Notes under the pieces: model-generated
What the model saw: the letters and a program-made list of their open reading frames with translations, nothing else
The model's database searches: none
Told to the model about the DNA's origin: nothing
In this document: one piece after another, positions 24,906-34,436 of the stretch
Position numbering within the stretch: the stretch's first letter is position 1
Layout of the letters: each line of letters begins with the position of its first letter
Translations under genes and position numbers: made by a program
From: CBDDBU01 sp965226045
GTDB lineage: Bacteria > Pseudomonadota > Alphaproteobacteria > VGEJ01
Direction: 5' to 3'
NCBI GenBank assembly: GCA_965226045.1
Contig: CBDDBU010000007.1
Span: forward strand, 1 to 38,182
Length of the DNA stretch: 38,182 bases

Positions 24906-27341
24906 CTACTCGGCGGCCTGCTGCGTGGCCGCCTGGATGGCGGCCCAAATGCGGTTGGCCCGCAAGGGAAGCTCGGTGATCTCGATCCCGAATGGCAGCA
25001 GCGCATCGGATATAGCGTTGCTGAGCGCCGCCGGCACCGGTCCGGGCAGCCCCTCCCCGAGTCCACGCGTGCCCATCGGCGTGTGCGGGCATGGCACCCC
25101 GGCATGGGTCACCCGGACGGGCGGGACGTCGGCTGCGGTGGCGACCTGGTAGTTCTCGTAGTCGGTCGTCAGCTGCTGGCCGTTCTCGTCGTATACGAAC
25201 TCCTCGTAGAGGGCATTCGATATCCCTTGAACGACCCCGCCCTGAACCTGCCCCTCGACGATGAGCGGGTTGATCACCGTGCCGGTGTCCTCGGAGGTCA
25301 CGTAGTTGGTGAACTCGAACTGGCCGGTCGCGATGTCGACCTCGACCATCGCGGCATGGCTGGAGAACGTGATCATCGGCTTGTCGGCCTCGAAGAACGC
25401 CGTGTGTTCGAGCCCCGCCTCCTCACGCTCGGGCAGGTTGAGCGGCGCCATGATGATGCGATTCGACATCTCCATGAACGATTTGCGGATGTTGTTGTCC
25501 TTCGCGTAGATGATCTCGCCGTCTTGGAAGTCGAAGTCGTCCTCGCCCGCCTCGAGTTCGAGGTCGTGGGCCATGATCCGCCCCATCTTCTTCTTCAGGA
25601 AACGGCACGCCTCTGAAACGGCGCTCGCGGTGTAAGAGCCGGCGCGGGCACCGATGGTGCCCGAACCGAACGGCGTCACGCCGGTGTCGCCTGTCGTGAC
25701 GACCACGTCGTTGGGATGGATACCCAACTCATGCGCCGCGACCTGGGCGAGCGAGGTCTCGTGGCCCTGGCCTTGCGGGGCGTCGCCCTCAAACAGCAGT
25801 ACCTTGCCGCGCGGATCGATGCGGACGGTGGCGGCGCCGTAGCCCGGCTGGTTCTCCATCGGCACCAGCACCTCCGACGCCACGCCGGAGAGTTCCGCCC
25901 CGACGCCGAAACCGATGCCGATGTAGCGCCCTTTCTTTCGGAGGTCTTTCTGGCGCTTGCGGAAAGTCGGCAAATCGACCTCGCGGATCAGGTTGTCCCA
26001 CGTCATCGGGAAGTCGCCGCTGTCGTAGTGGACGCCGGTGCAGGCGGTGTAGGGAAGCTCCGCGACGAGATTCTGGCGGCGCACGTCGGCCGGATCCTTG
26101 CCGAGCATGTGGGCCAGCATGTCGACAGCGCGGTCCATCGCGAAACGGGTGGGGAAGGCGCCGAACGAGCGTGCCGGCGAGGTCGCCGACTTGTTGGTCA
26201 CCGCGACCTTCAGCTTGATGTCGCACTTCGGCAGATCGTAGGCGTTGGGCAGCAGGGCGGCACCGAGAAACGGCATCAGATAGCCCCAATACACGCCCTC
26301 GCAACCGTCGCCGGCATCGCCGATACCACGATTGCGGACAGCCAACATCTTGCCATCCTTGGTGGCCGCGAGCTCGAGGTAGTTGGTCTGGTCGCGCTCT
26401 TGGCTCACCGCCATCAGATGCTCTTCGCGGGTCTCGACCCAGCGCACCGGGCGGCCCAGCTTGCGGGCCATGTGGCAGACCAGGTTGGGCTCGCGGTAGA
26501 AGGGAGCCTTGACGCCGAACCCGCCGCCTTGGTCACGTGGCGCGATGACCCGGACCTGCTGTGCCGGGATGTCGAGCACGTCGGCCAGCGCCAGGCGGTC
26601 GATATGGGGGCGCTGGGTCGTGATGTGGGCGGTCAGGCCGTCCGAGTCGTCCCAAATCGCGAGCGTGCCGCGCGTTTCCATCGGACTGACGCCGCACCGA
26701 TGAACCTTGAATTTCTCCTTGATAATGATATCGGCCTGCTGGAACAGCGCCTCGACCTCTTCGTCGTTCTGGTTCTGCTCTTCCACGGTCTGGCCGCCCG
26801 TGAACGTCATCTCGAACATGAGATTGTCGTCCCAGTCCTCGTGCAGTAGCGGCGCGCCCGGCTTGAGCGCCTGCTCGGCGTCAAGAACCACCGGCAGGGG
26901 GTCGTAGTCGATCTCCACCGCCAGCGCGGCGTCTTCGGCCTGATAGGGGTCGAGCGCCACCACGGCGGCGACCGGCTCCCCGTGAAACCGCACCTTCCCG
27001 ACCGCGAGCGGCCAGAACTTCGGATAGTTGGCCGGCAGCGCCGGGACCACGACCGGCAACGGAAAACCGTTGATCTCGTCCTTGAGCTGATCGCCAGTGA
27101 TCACGGCGAGCACGCCTGGCATGCCTGCCGCAGCCTTGGTATCGACGCGGGTGAGCCTGGCGTGAGCGTGGCTCGAGCGGACGAACACCAAATGCCCCAT
27201 CCCCGGCATATGGAGGTCGGCCAAGTAGCGACCCTTGCCGGCGGTCAGACGGCCATCCTCCTTGCGCGGGAAGTTCTTTCCGACCCAATGCGATTGGGGG
27301 GCATGCGCCGACGGAACGTCATGGAAAGGGCGGTCTGTCAT
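24906..27341 (-). CDS. Molybdopterin-binding large subunit, xanthine dehydrogenase/CoxL family
   Basis: The 811-residue catalytic subunit of a molybdenum hydroxylase has the usual N-terminal segment (WVGKNFPRKEDGRLTAGKGRYLADL, VFVRSSHAHARL), RVIAPRDQGGGFGVKAPFYREP and the catalytic Glu in RGLGEGLPGPVPAAL near the C-terminus. The active-site loop reads ARSFGAFPTRFAMDR. True aerobic CO dehydrogenase (form I) has AYRCSFR and form II has an AYRGAGR-like loop, so this is neither and should not be called CO dehydrogenase. The substrate is probably an aromatic N-heterocycle, an aldehyde or a related compound. It is the last gene of the coxM-coxS-coxL operon, transcribed on the minus strand. Confidence 0.88.
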   Translation of the reverse strand: MTDRPFHDVPSAHAPQSHWVGKNFPRKEDGRLTAGKGRYLADLHMPGMGHLVFVRSSHAHARLTRVDTKAAAGMPGVLAVITGDQLKDEINGFPLPVVVPALPANYPKFWPLAVGKVRFHGEPVAAVVALDPYQAEDAALAVEIDYDPLPVVLDAEQALKPGAPLLHEDWDDNLMFEMTFTGGQTVEEQNQNDEEVEALFQQADIIIKEKFKVHRCGVSPMETRGTLAIWDDSDGLTAHITTQRPHIDRLALADVLDIPAQQVRVIAPRDQGGGFGVKAPFYREPNLVCHMARKLGRPVRWVETREEHLMAVSQERDQTNYLELAATKDGKMLAVRNRGIGDAGDGCEGVYWGYLMPFLGAALLPNAYDLPKCDIKLKVAVTNKSATSPARSFGAFPTRFAMDRAVDMLAHMLGKDPADVRRQNLVAELPYTACTGVHYDSGDFPMTWDNLIREVDLPTFRKRQKDLRKKGRYIGIGFGVGAELSGVASEVLVPMENQPGYGAATVRIDPRGKVLLFEGDAPQGQGHETSLAQVAAHELGIHPNDVVVTTGDTGVTPFGSGTIGARAGSYTASAVSEACRFLKKKMGRIMAHDLELEAGEDDFDFQDGEIIYAKDNNIRKSFMEMSNRIIMAPLNLPEREEAGLEHTAFFEADKPMITFSSHAAMVEVDIATGQFEFTNYVTSEDTGTVINPLIVEGQVQGGVVQGISNALYEEFVYDENGQQLTTDYENYQVATAADVPPVRVTHAGVPCPHTPMGTRGLGEGLPGPVPAALSNAISDALLPFGIEITELPLRANRIWAAIQAATQQAAE

Positions 27342-27368
27342 CTCTTCAATCCTTGTTTTCGACCACGC

Positions 27369-27839
27369 TCAGCGCATGCGCTCGGAGGCGTCGGAGATAG
27401 CCTCGACGATGTGGACGTAACCAGTGCAACGGCACAGATTGCCAATCAGCGAGTGGCGTATCTCTTCCTCGCTCGGGTTCGGGTTCTTCTCCAGGAACTC
27501 AGCCGCGTTCATCAAGATTCCCGGCGTACAGAATCCGCACTGAAGGGCGTGGCGCTCATTGAACGCTTCCTGCAGCGGGTGCGGCGTGCCACCGGTCGCC
27601 AAGCCCTCGACCGTCGTGACCTCGCATCCCTCGGCTTGCACGGCGAGCATGAGACAGGACTTGATCGCATCGCCATTGACCCGCACGGTGCAGGCGCCGC
27701 AGCGGCCCTCGTAGGTGCAGCCGATATGGGTGCCGGTGAGGCCGGCGCGGTCGCGGATGAAGTCGACCAGTAGCATGCGGATGGGCACCGACTCCTGGTA
27801 GGCGATGCCATTGAGCTTAATGTTGAGCGTCTTGTTCAT
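27369..27839 (-). CDS. Small [2Fe-2S] subunit of a molybdenum hydroxylase (CoxS-like)
   Basis: The 156-residue subunit carries two [2Fe-2S] clusters. The plant-type cluster uses C41, C47, C50 and C62 (GCTYEGRCGACTV). The second uses C101, C104, C136 and C138 (CGFCTPG, LCRCTGY). It passes electrons from the molybdenum site to the flavin subunit. All eight ligands are present. It lies between the medium and large subunit genes, with short gaps. Confidence 0.95.
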   Translation of the reverse strand: MNKTLNIKLNGIAYQESVPIRMLLVDFIRDRAGLTGTHIGCTYEGRCGACTVRVNGDAIKSCLMLAVQAEGCEVTTVEGLATGGTPHPLQEAFNERHALQCGFCTPGILMNAAEFLEKNPNPSEEEIRHSLIGNLCRCTGYVHIVEAISDASERMR

Positions 27840-27849
27840 GGCATTCCCC

Positions 27850-28722
27850 TCAGCGCGCGCGTTCGAACGCGGTGGTGACGACCTGCCGGCCGAGATCCTT
27901 GATCAGCACCTTGCGGTACCCACCCTCGACCCAGCGATCGCCCTGCGGATCGATGTCATCGGCGGCGGCTTGCAGGGCCGCCCCGATGCCGTCCTTGTCG
28001 CCCGCCTTCATGCCGACAAGTCCCTTCTCGCCGGCCGGCGAGCGGCGGGTGACCGGCAAGATGCCGCCGAACGCCAATCGGGCCGAGGTGCACGAACCGC
28101 CGCCGTCGGTCTCCAGGTACACGGCGACGCCGATGATGGGGAGGCCATCCGCTTGGGTCGACCATTTTTGGTAGGCGCTGCCAGCGTGCGCCGCTGGTGG
28201 CGCCAGGCTGATCTTGGTCAACAGCTCACCGTCGTCGCGGGCCGTATCGAGTGCGCCCGTGAAGAAATCGCTGGCGGCCACCGTACGGGTGCCGCCGCCG
28301 GCCTTGGTGAGCTCGAGTTGGGCGTCCATCGCCAGCACCGTCGGCGGCATGCAGGCGGCGAGGTAGTTCCAGCAGATGCTGCCGCCGATGGTGCCGCGGT
28401 TGCGGACTTGGCGGTCGGCGACCGTCGTGGCGGCGTCGCAGATCGCCTGATAAGCGCCGTGCAGTTTGGTTTCCTGATTGAGATCGGCGTAGCGCGTCAT
28501 CGGCCCGATCGTCACCCCGCCCGCGGCCACGCTCACACCCTTGAGCTCGGCGATACCGTTGAGGTCGACGATGCAGGTCGGTTCGACCAAGCGAGCCTTG
28601 ATCGCCTGCATGACGCTCTGGCCGCCGGCGAAGATCGTGGCGCCTGGGTTCTGGCCGAGCGCCCCGAGCGCCTCGGCCACGCTGGTCGGCGCCAGGTACG
28701 CGTCGATGATTGCCGGGTACAT
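27850..28722 (-). CDS. FAD-binding medium subunit of a molybdenum hydroxylase (CoxM-like)
   Basis: The 290-residue protein begins MYPAIIDAYLAPTSVAEAL. It contains the FAD-binding motifs FAGGQSVMQAIKARL and RNRGTIGGSICW, then the C-terminal CO-dehydrogenase flavoprotein domain. The ATG at 28722 starts the conserved fold; the frame farther upstream runs into the IS66 element. It is the first gene of the operon. Its promoter must lie within the 133 bases left between it and the IS66 end, or inside the IS. Confidence 0.92.
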   Translation of the reverse strand: MYPAIIDAYLAPTSVAEALGALGQNPGATIFAGGQSVMQAIKARLVEPTCIVDLNGIAELKGVSVAAGGVTIGPMTRYADLNQETKLHGAYQAICDAATTVADRQVRNRGTIGGSICWNYLAACMPPTVLAMDAQLELTKAGGGTRTVAASDFFTGALDTARDDGELLTKISLAPPAAHAGSAYQKWSTQADGLPIIGVAVYLETDGGGSCTSARLAFGGILPVTRRSPAGEKGLVGMKAGDKDGIGAALQAAADDIDPQGDRWVEGGYRKVLIKDLGRQVVTTAFERAR

Positions 28723-28855
28723 TCCGAAACGGCCTCCCCGTCCTGTTTGCGCGGGTGCGGTTAGTGCACCTCGTTGGTCTCCAAACCGAGACTGCCCGGT
28801 CGCGGGGACAGCGCTCTTGATCCTATCGCAGAACCTAGCGTAGCGCCAAGAAAAC

Positions 28856-30620
28856 GTAACCGGGGCAAAAGGCCGGGCAGGTGAGGCTCGGGTGCGGTGA
28901 GTCTGATCCGCCACATATGGGGCAATTGTTGAGCCGCGCCACAAGATAGCGATATCGTGTGCGTCATTGTTGTGATTCGATCCGGTTATGACCGAATCGC
29001 CCCCGGATATCGACGACCTTGATATCACCTCCCTGAAGGCGTTGGTTTTGGAACTTCTTGAAGATCAGGCGGCTTTGCGTGCCGAGAACGCGGTGTTGCG
29101 TGAAGAGATCCGCCGCCTTAAAGGCCTTTCCGGGCCGCCGGATATCAAGCCCAGCGGCATGGATGGAGAAGCCCGGTCTCGGGGCAAGGCGGGTCGGGCG
29201 GCCAACAAGGCGCGGCGTCGGGCCAAGAAAGGCTGGGTTGCGATCGATGAGAGGCGCGTGGTCGCGGCCGAGGCACCGGCGGGTTCGCGCTTCAAGGGCT
29301 ACGAGGATTATCTGGTTCAGGATCTGGTCTGCCGGCCGTACAACGTTCTGTTGCGCCGCGAGCGCTGGCTGACCCCGGAGGGTGCTTATGTGGTGGCGCC
29401 CTTGCCGGCGGGGACGCGGGGTCATTTCGGCGCCGAGCTTCGCCGCTTCGTGTTGGCCCAATACCACGGGGCCCAAACCAGCGTGGAACGTTTGACGAGA
29501 CTATTGCGTGATCTCGGCGTCGATATCTCCAAGCGCCAGATCATGCGGCTCTTGAACCAGGGCCAGGAAGATTTCGTCGCCGAGAGCCAGGCGGTCTTGC
29601 GCGCCGGCCTGGAAGGCGCACCCTGGATCAGCGTGGACGACACCGGCGCCCGGCATGGCGATCGCAACGGGGTGACGACGCAGATCGGCAATGATGCGTT
29701 CGCCTGGTTTGGCACGACCTTTTCCAAGAGCCGTCTGAACTTCCTGGAGCTGCTGCGGGCCGGGCATGGGGACTATGTACTCAACGCGGCGGCCTTTGCC
29801 TACATGCATAAGCGCAATCTGGCCGGCCCGGTGATTACCCGCTTGGCCGAAGCGCCCGGCAACGGGTGTAAATCCCGGCGCTTTGCCAGTGAAGGGGCCT
29901 GGATGGCCCACCTGGAGCAGCTTGGCATTACCGCCCTGAACGTCCATCCCGAGCCGGTGCGGATCGCCACCGAAGGCGCTTTGTGGGGCGCCATCCAGGC
30001 GCACGGACTGCTGGCCGACACCGTGATCCTCAGCGACGACGCCGGTCAGTTCAATGTCGGCCGGCATGCCTTGTGCTGGGTTCACGCCGAGCGGTTGATC
30101 CACAAGCTGGATGCCTTCACCGATCACCAGCGGCGGGAAAAGGAACGCATCCAAGCCCGACTCTGGTCGCTCTACGCCGCTCTGAAAGCCTATCGCCGAA
30201 AGCCAAGCAAAAGGCTCGGCGGGCAACTGGCGCGCCGCTTCGATGCGCTCTTCACCAGTAAAACCGGCTTCATCACCCTGGATCGGCTGCTGGCGCGTAT
30301 CCACGCCAACACGCTCGAATTGCTGGTCGTCCTCGACCGCCCAGAGGTGCCGCTCAATACCAACGGTTCGGAAAACGACATCCGCGCCATGGTCACCCGG
30401 CGAAAACTCTCCGCCGGCACCCGCTCGCAATCCGGCAAGCAGGCCCGCGACACCTTCATCGGGCTGATGAAGACCTGCCGCAAGCTCGGGATCTCATATT
30501 GGCATTATCTCGGCGACCGTCTCCAGGTCCCGAACGCAACACCGGTGCCATCTCTACCCGGCCTCGTCAGACAACGATGCATGGAAATGGCCTAGCCGCC
30601 CGGTCTTTTGCCCCGGTTAC
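28856..30620 (+). mobile_element. IS66-family insertion sequence, 1765 bp
   Basis: Terminal inverted repeats start GTAACCGGGGCAAAAG on both ends and continue for about 23 bases with one mismatch. Flanks read CAAGAAAAC (28847-28855) and CAAGAAACC (30621-30629), close to the 8-bp duplication expected for this family but with a one-base difference. It carries a single transposase gene and none of the tnpA/tnpB accessory genes of classical IS66, as in the ISBst12-like group. Confidence 0.88.
28988..30595 (+). CDS. IS66 family transposase
   Basis: This 535-residue protein starts with a coiled-coil leucine-rich helix (LKALVLELLEDQAALRAENA), followed by a basic linker and then the IS66 DDE core: ISVDDTGARHGDRNG, ILSDDAGQFNVGRHALCWVHAERLIHKL and NTNGSENDIRAMV with the Glu. 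Full length with no lesion seen, so it may be active. Confidence 0.92.
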   Translation: MTESPPDIDDLDITSLKALVLELLEDQAALRAENAVLREEIRRLKGLSGPPDIKPSGMDGEARSRGKAGRAANKARRRAKKGWVAIDERRVVAAEAPAGSRFKGYEDYLVQDLVCRPYNVLLRRERWLTPEGAYVVAPLPAGTRGHFGAELRRFVLAQYHGAQTSVERLTRLLRDLGVDISKRQIMRLLNQGQEDFVAESQAVLRAGLEGAPWISVDDTGARHGDRNGVTTQIGNDAFAWFGTTFSKSRLNFLELLRAGHGDYVLNAAAFAYMHKRNLAGPVITRLAEAPGNGCKSRRFASEGAWMAHLEQLGITALNVHPEPVRIATEGALWGAIQAHGLLADTVILSDDAGQFNVGRHALCWVHAERLIHKLDAFTDHQRREKERIQARLWSLYAALKAYRRKPSKRLGGQLARRFDALFTSKTGFITLDRLLARIHANTLELLVVLDRPEVPLNTNGSENDIRAMVTRRKLSAGTRSQSGKQARDTFIGLMKTCRKLGISYWHYLGDRLQVPNATPVPSLPGLVRQRCMEMA

Positions 30621-30734
30621 CAAGAAACCCCGAAAACTTGCCTTGGGGTTACCCTATCGCAGATCGATTGACTGTCAATGACACGTAAAGATGTCCGGAT
30701 TAGGTAGCACATTAACCGACATTTCCCAGCTAAC
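30621..30734. other. Spacer between IS66 and IS21 holding a solo ISNCY end
   Basis: No gene lies here. Bases 30673-30715 are a solo copy of one end of the ISNCY element found at 33114-34499. An 11-bp sequence CCTATCGCAGA (30653-30663) also occurs at 28822-28832 on the other side of the IS66 element. Confidence 0.75.
30673..30715 (+). repeat. 43-bp solo end of an ISNCY element, inverted copy of 34457-34499
   Basis: The 43 bases, starting TGTCAATGACACG and ending GTAGCACATTAA, are identical to the reverse complement of the right end of the complete ISNCY element. The match stops abruptly after the 43rd base. It is probably what is left of a second copy after a deletion or after the IS21 insertion. 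Confidence 0.9.
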
Positions 30735-30937
30735 TGTCAATCGGCGTTGAACATTGACCCCCTATCGGCGTGCAATGTTGACCCCTTTGGGGATGCACGG
30801 CGGAGGTCGTACAGGTAGTCCATAGGAGGGGCCCGCGCGCGGGCCGACGCGGCCACCACGCGGCTGGCGGCGGACCGCGTGTGGGAGGTTCCTGTGGGCC
30901 CACCTGGGCGACCGGGCCGCAGGTGGATCGGTTGCCT

Positions 30938-31666
30938 TTAGGACCGATTCTTGAAGCGCCAGGAGTCGTTTCCGGTCTCGATGATCTCGCAGTGGTGCGT
31001 CAGACGATCGAGGAGCGCGGTGGTCATCTTGGCGTCGCCGAAGACGGACGGCCATTCGCCGAAGGTCAGGTTGGTGGTGACGATGATCGAGGTGCGCTCG
31101 TAGAGCCGGCTGACGAGGTGGAACAGCAGCTGGCCTCCGGTTTGGGCGAAGGGCAGGTAGCCGAGCTCGTCGAGGATGACGAGGTCGCGCCGGGCCAGCT
31201 GATCGGCGAGCCGGCCCTGGCGGCCGGCGCGGGCTTCGGCCTCGAGCCGGTTGACCAGGTCGACGACGTTGAAGAAGCGGCCCCGGGCGCCATCGCGGAT
31301 GCAGGCCCGCGCGATGGCGACGGCGAGATGGCTCTTGCCGGTGCCGGTGCCGCCGATCAGCACGGCGTTGCGCTGGTTGGCCAGGAAGCCGCCGACCGCC
31401 AACTCGCGGACCAGCGGCTCGTTGACCGGGGTGTCGGTGAAGTCGAAGTCGGCCAGCTCCTTGGCCAGCGGCAGCTTGGCGCCACTCATCTGGTACTTGA
31501 TGGATCGCGCCTGCTTGTCGGCGATCTCGGCCTTCAACAGCTCGCCGATGATTCGCTGCATCGGATGCTGGCGCTTGAGGCCGTCGGCGAGCACCTCGTC
31601 GAACGCGTCGCGCATGCCGGCGAGCTTGAGTGCGGCCATCATCTCCAGGACCTCATGGCGCTCCAT
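30938..31666 (-). CDS. istB: IstB, AAA+ ATPase helper of IS21 transposition
   Basis: The 242-residue protein has the IstB N-terminal helices, Walker A GGTGTGKSHL (residues 105-114), Walker B LVILDELGYLPF (162-173) and the sensor region IIVTTNLTFGEW. It helps the IstA transposase choose and capture a target. It seems intact while its partner istA is broken, so it is likely orphaned unless another IS21 copy supplies IstA. Confidence 0.94.
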   Translation of the reverse strand: MERHEVLEMMAALKLAGMRDAFDEVLADGLKRQHPMQRIIGELLKAEIADKQARSIKYQMSGAKLPLAKELADFDFTDTPVNEPLVRELAVGGFLANQRNAVLIGGTGTGKSHLAVAIARACIRDGARGRFFNVVDLVNRLEAEARAGRQGRLADQLARRDLVILDELGYLPFAQTGGQLLFHLVSRLYERTSIIVTTNLTFGEWPSVFGDAKMTTALLDRLTHHCEIIETGNDSWRFKNRS

Positions 31667-33195
31667 GGCCGACCCCCCTCAAGCGGTCGTAGCGGGTGCA
31701 ATCGGCCACCGGCTCAAAGCAGACGCAGGTTCGCGGGCGTCGGGATCGGCGCCGTCTCGGACGGCTGGCGCCGACGATTGAGGATGTTGAGCACGACGTC
31801 GGCGCTGCACACGCCGCCAGCGAGCGCCTCGGCACAGGCGGCCTCCACCGCCGCCAGCCCATCCGCCAGCACGGCGGTGAGGATCTCGACCATCTGCCTG
31901 TCGCCGTCGTCGTGGCCGGCGAGCCGGACGCGCACGCGACCCAGGGCGCCGGGCAGCGCCCAGTCCTTGAACGGCGCGCCGTTACGAAGCGCACCGGGCT
32001 TCCTCGCCAGCACGGGCACCTAGTGCCACGGGTCATAGACGGTCTGGTCGCGGCCGAAGCGCCGGGCATGCTCGGCGACGATCTCGCCGTCCTGGCGGAG
32101 GACGATGCGATCGGCGTAGGCATGGACCTCGACCGGACGGCCGACGGCGCGCGCCGCCACGCTGTACTTGTTGCTGTCGAAGCGCACCAGGCAGGTCTTC
32201 GACACCGACGCCGGGACCGCGTGGAAGCCGTCGAACGGCCCGCGATAGCCGACCAGGGACGGACGCTCGTCCTCGAACACCTGCCAGACAGTCCTGTCCT
32301 TGAACACCGGGTGGGGATGACCCCGGGCGTAGGCGACGCACTGGTCCAAGAGCCAGGCGTTGAGCTCGTCGTAGGTCTTGAAGCGCAGCCGCGGGGTGAA
32401 GAACCGACCGCGGATGATCCCGACCTGGTTCTCGACCTGCCCCTTCTCCCATCCCGCTCCCGGCGTGCATGCTGTCGGTTCGACCAGGTAGTGGCCACAC
32501 ATCTGCACGAAGCGCCGGTTGAACGCGCGCTCCTTGCCGATGAGGACGGTCTGCACCGCCGTCTTCATGTTGTCGTAGATGCCTCGCCGGCAGGCACCCT
32601 GGAACAGCCGGAATGCCCGGTCGTGGGCGTCGAACACCATCTCCTGGCTCTCGCGCGGATAAGCGCGGACGAAGAACATTCGGCTGTGGCACAGCCGGAC
32701 GTGCGCGACCTTGACCTTGGTCGTCACCCCCGCCAGCACCACGTACTCGTGGCTCCAGTCGAACTGATAGGCCTCGCCCGGCGAGAACACCAACGGCACA
32801 TAGGTCTGCGCCGTCGATGCCGAACGGCGCCACCGCCACGCCTTGGCGTAGCGCCGCACCGCGTCGTAGCCGCCGCCATAGCCCAGACCCTCGAGGGCTT
32901 CGGAGATCCGTAGCAGCGTCAGCCGCTCCCGCTTCGACTTGGTCTCGTTGGCCTCCAGCATCCGCTCCAGCTCGGCCGTCCCACGGCCCCAGCTTCGGCA
33001 TCGGCTGGACCCGCCGGTCGTAGGTGAACGCCGTCGCCTGCGAACGGATCACCTTGCGCACCGTGTTGCGCGAGACCTTCACGTCCCGCACGATCTCCTT
33101 GATCGGCTTCCCCTGTCAGTAGCAGATGATATGTCCGGGTTAGGTAGCAGACGATCTGTCCGGTTTTTGGAACGATTTGAAACCGGGGAGGTCGG

Positions 33196-34368
33196 ATGCT
33201 ACCGGAGGTCAGAGTGGCTCGGATTGTCGAGGCGCTTGGTCGGTATGGCAGTGGCCGGTTGAGTTGTTTGGAGGCGGCGGAGGTGTTGGGGATGAGCGAA
33301 CGTCACTTTCGCCGGCTTCGGGATCGTTACGAGGCTGAGGGGGCGGAGGGCCTGATCGACCGGCGCCGCGGCCGAGCCTCTGGTCGGCGGGCGCCAGTGG
33401 ACCAGATTGAGTGGCTGCTGGAGCAGTACCGGACGCGCTATTGGGACTTCACGACGAAGCACTTTCACGAGCACCTGGTGTGCGATCATGGCTTCGCCTA
33501 CGGCTACACCTGGACCAAGCTTCAGCTTCAGCGGGCGGGTCTGGTGAAGCCGGCGAAGCGCCGCGGGGTGCACCGCCGGCGGCGGCCCAGGCGGCCGCTT
33601 CCCGGCATGCTGGTGTTCCAGGACGCCTCGCCCTTCCGCTGGCTTGCGGCGTTGGACCGAGAGCTGGACCTGGTGGCGAGCATGGACGATGCCACGAGCG
33701 AGGTCTATTCGGCTTTTCTGGTGGAGGAGGAAAGCACGCACTCGAGCTTCCGGGGGCTCCAGGAGACGATCGAGGCGAAGGGTCTGTTCTGCAGCTTCTA
33801 CACCGACCGGGGGAGCCATTACTTCGTGACGCCGAAGGCCGGCGGTAAGGTCGACAAGGAGCGGCCGACGCAGGTCGGGCGGGCGCTCTCGCAGCTCGGC
33901 ATCGAGCACATCCCCTCCTATTCGCCACAGGCCCGGGGGCGGGTCGAGCGGCTCTTCGGCACGCTCCAGAACCGTCTGCCGCAAGAGCTCAGACTGGCCG
34001 GGATCAGCGACATCGAGGCGGCCAACCGCTACATCCGCGAGGTCTTCCTGCTGGCCTTCAACGCCCAATTCGCCGTGCCGGCAGCCGAGCCAGGCTCCGC
34101 CTTCATCGCCTACCTCGGGCCCGAGCTCACCGACATCCTTTCAATCCAGGAAGCCCGTCAGGTCCAGAACGACAACACCGTGCGCTATCACGGGCTGCTC
34201 CTGCAGATCCCCGAACAGTCCCACCGCCGGCACTTCGTCAAGGCCAGCGTCCGCGTCCATGAATATCCCGACGGCACGCTCGCTGTCTTCCACGGCCCCA
34301 GATGCCTCGGACGCTACGATCAGGAGGGCAACCTCGAAACCGACAAGTCAAGCTTACGGGCCGCCTAA
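33196..34368 (+). CDS. ISNCY/IS1202-type DDE transposase
   Basis: The 390-residue protein has an N-terminal helix-turn-helix (LSCLEAAEVLGMSERHFRRL). An integrase core follows with candidate residues D143 (VFQDASPFRWL), D204 (FYTDRGSHYF) and E251 (GRVERLFGTLQNRLP). A C-terminal beta domain ends VFHGPRCLGRYD. No lesion was found, so this element may be the most recent arrival and active. It ends 18 bases before a strong hairpin. Confidence 0.9.
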   Translation: MLPEVRVARIVEALGRYGSGRLSCLEAAEVLGMSERHFRRLRDRYEAEGAEGLIDRRRGRASGRRAPVDQIEWLLEQYRTRYWDFTTKHFHEHLVCDHGFAYGYTWTKLQLQRAGLVKPAKRRGVHRRRRPRRPLPGMLVFQDASPFRWLAALDRELDLVASMDDATSEVYSAFLVEEESTHSSFRGLQETIEAKGLFCSFYTDRGSHYFVTPKAGGKVDKERPTQVGRALSQLGIEHIPSYSPQARGRVERLFGTLQNRLPQELRLAGISDIEAANRYIREVFLLAFNAQFAVPAAEPGSAFIAYLGPELTDILSIQEARQVQNDNTVRYHGLLLQIPEQSHRRHFVKASVRVHEYPDGTLAVFHGPRCLGRYDQEGNLETDKSSLRAA

Positions 34369-34385
34369 ATCCGCTCGGCGACCAA

Positions 34386-34436
34386 GCCTGTGGGGAAGTG
34401 GCAAGCCGCTCCGCGCCTTCCCACTTCCCCACAGGC
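34386..34436 (+). terminator. 16-bp perfect stem hairpin after the ISNCY transposase
   Basis: GCCTGTGGGGAAGTGG (34386-34401) is the exact complement of CCACTTCCCCACAGGC (34421-34436), with a 19-base loop. It lies between the transposase stop and the right end of the element. No U run follows, but its strength suggests it blocks transcription passing through the end, or protects the message. Confidence 0.65.

Noticed and set aside
24906..28722. Annotation as aerobic carbon monoxide dehydrogenase.
   Set aside because: The large subunit lacks the AYRCSFR loop of form I and an AYRGAGR-like loop of form II.
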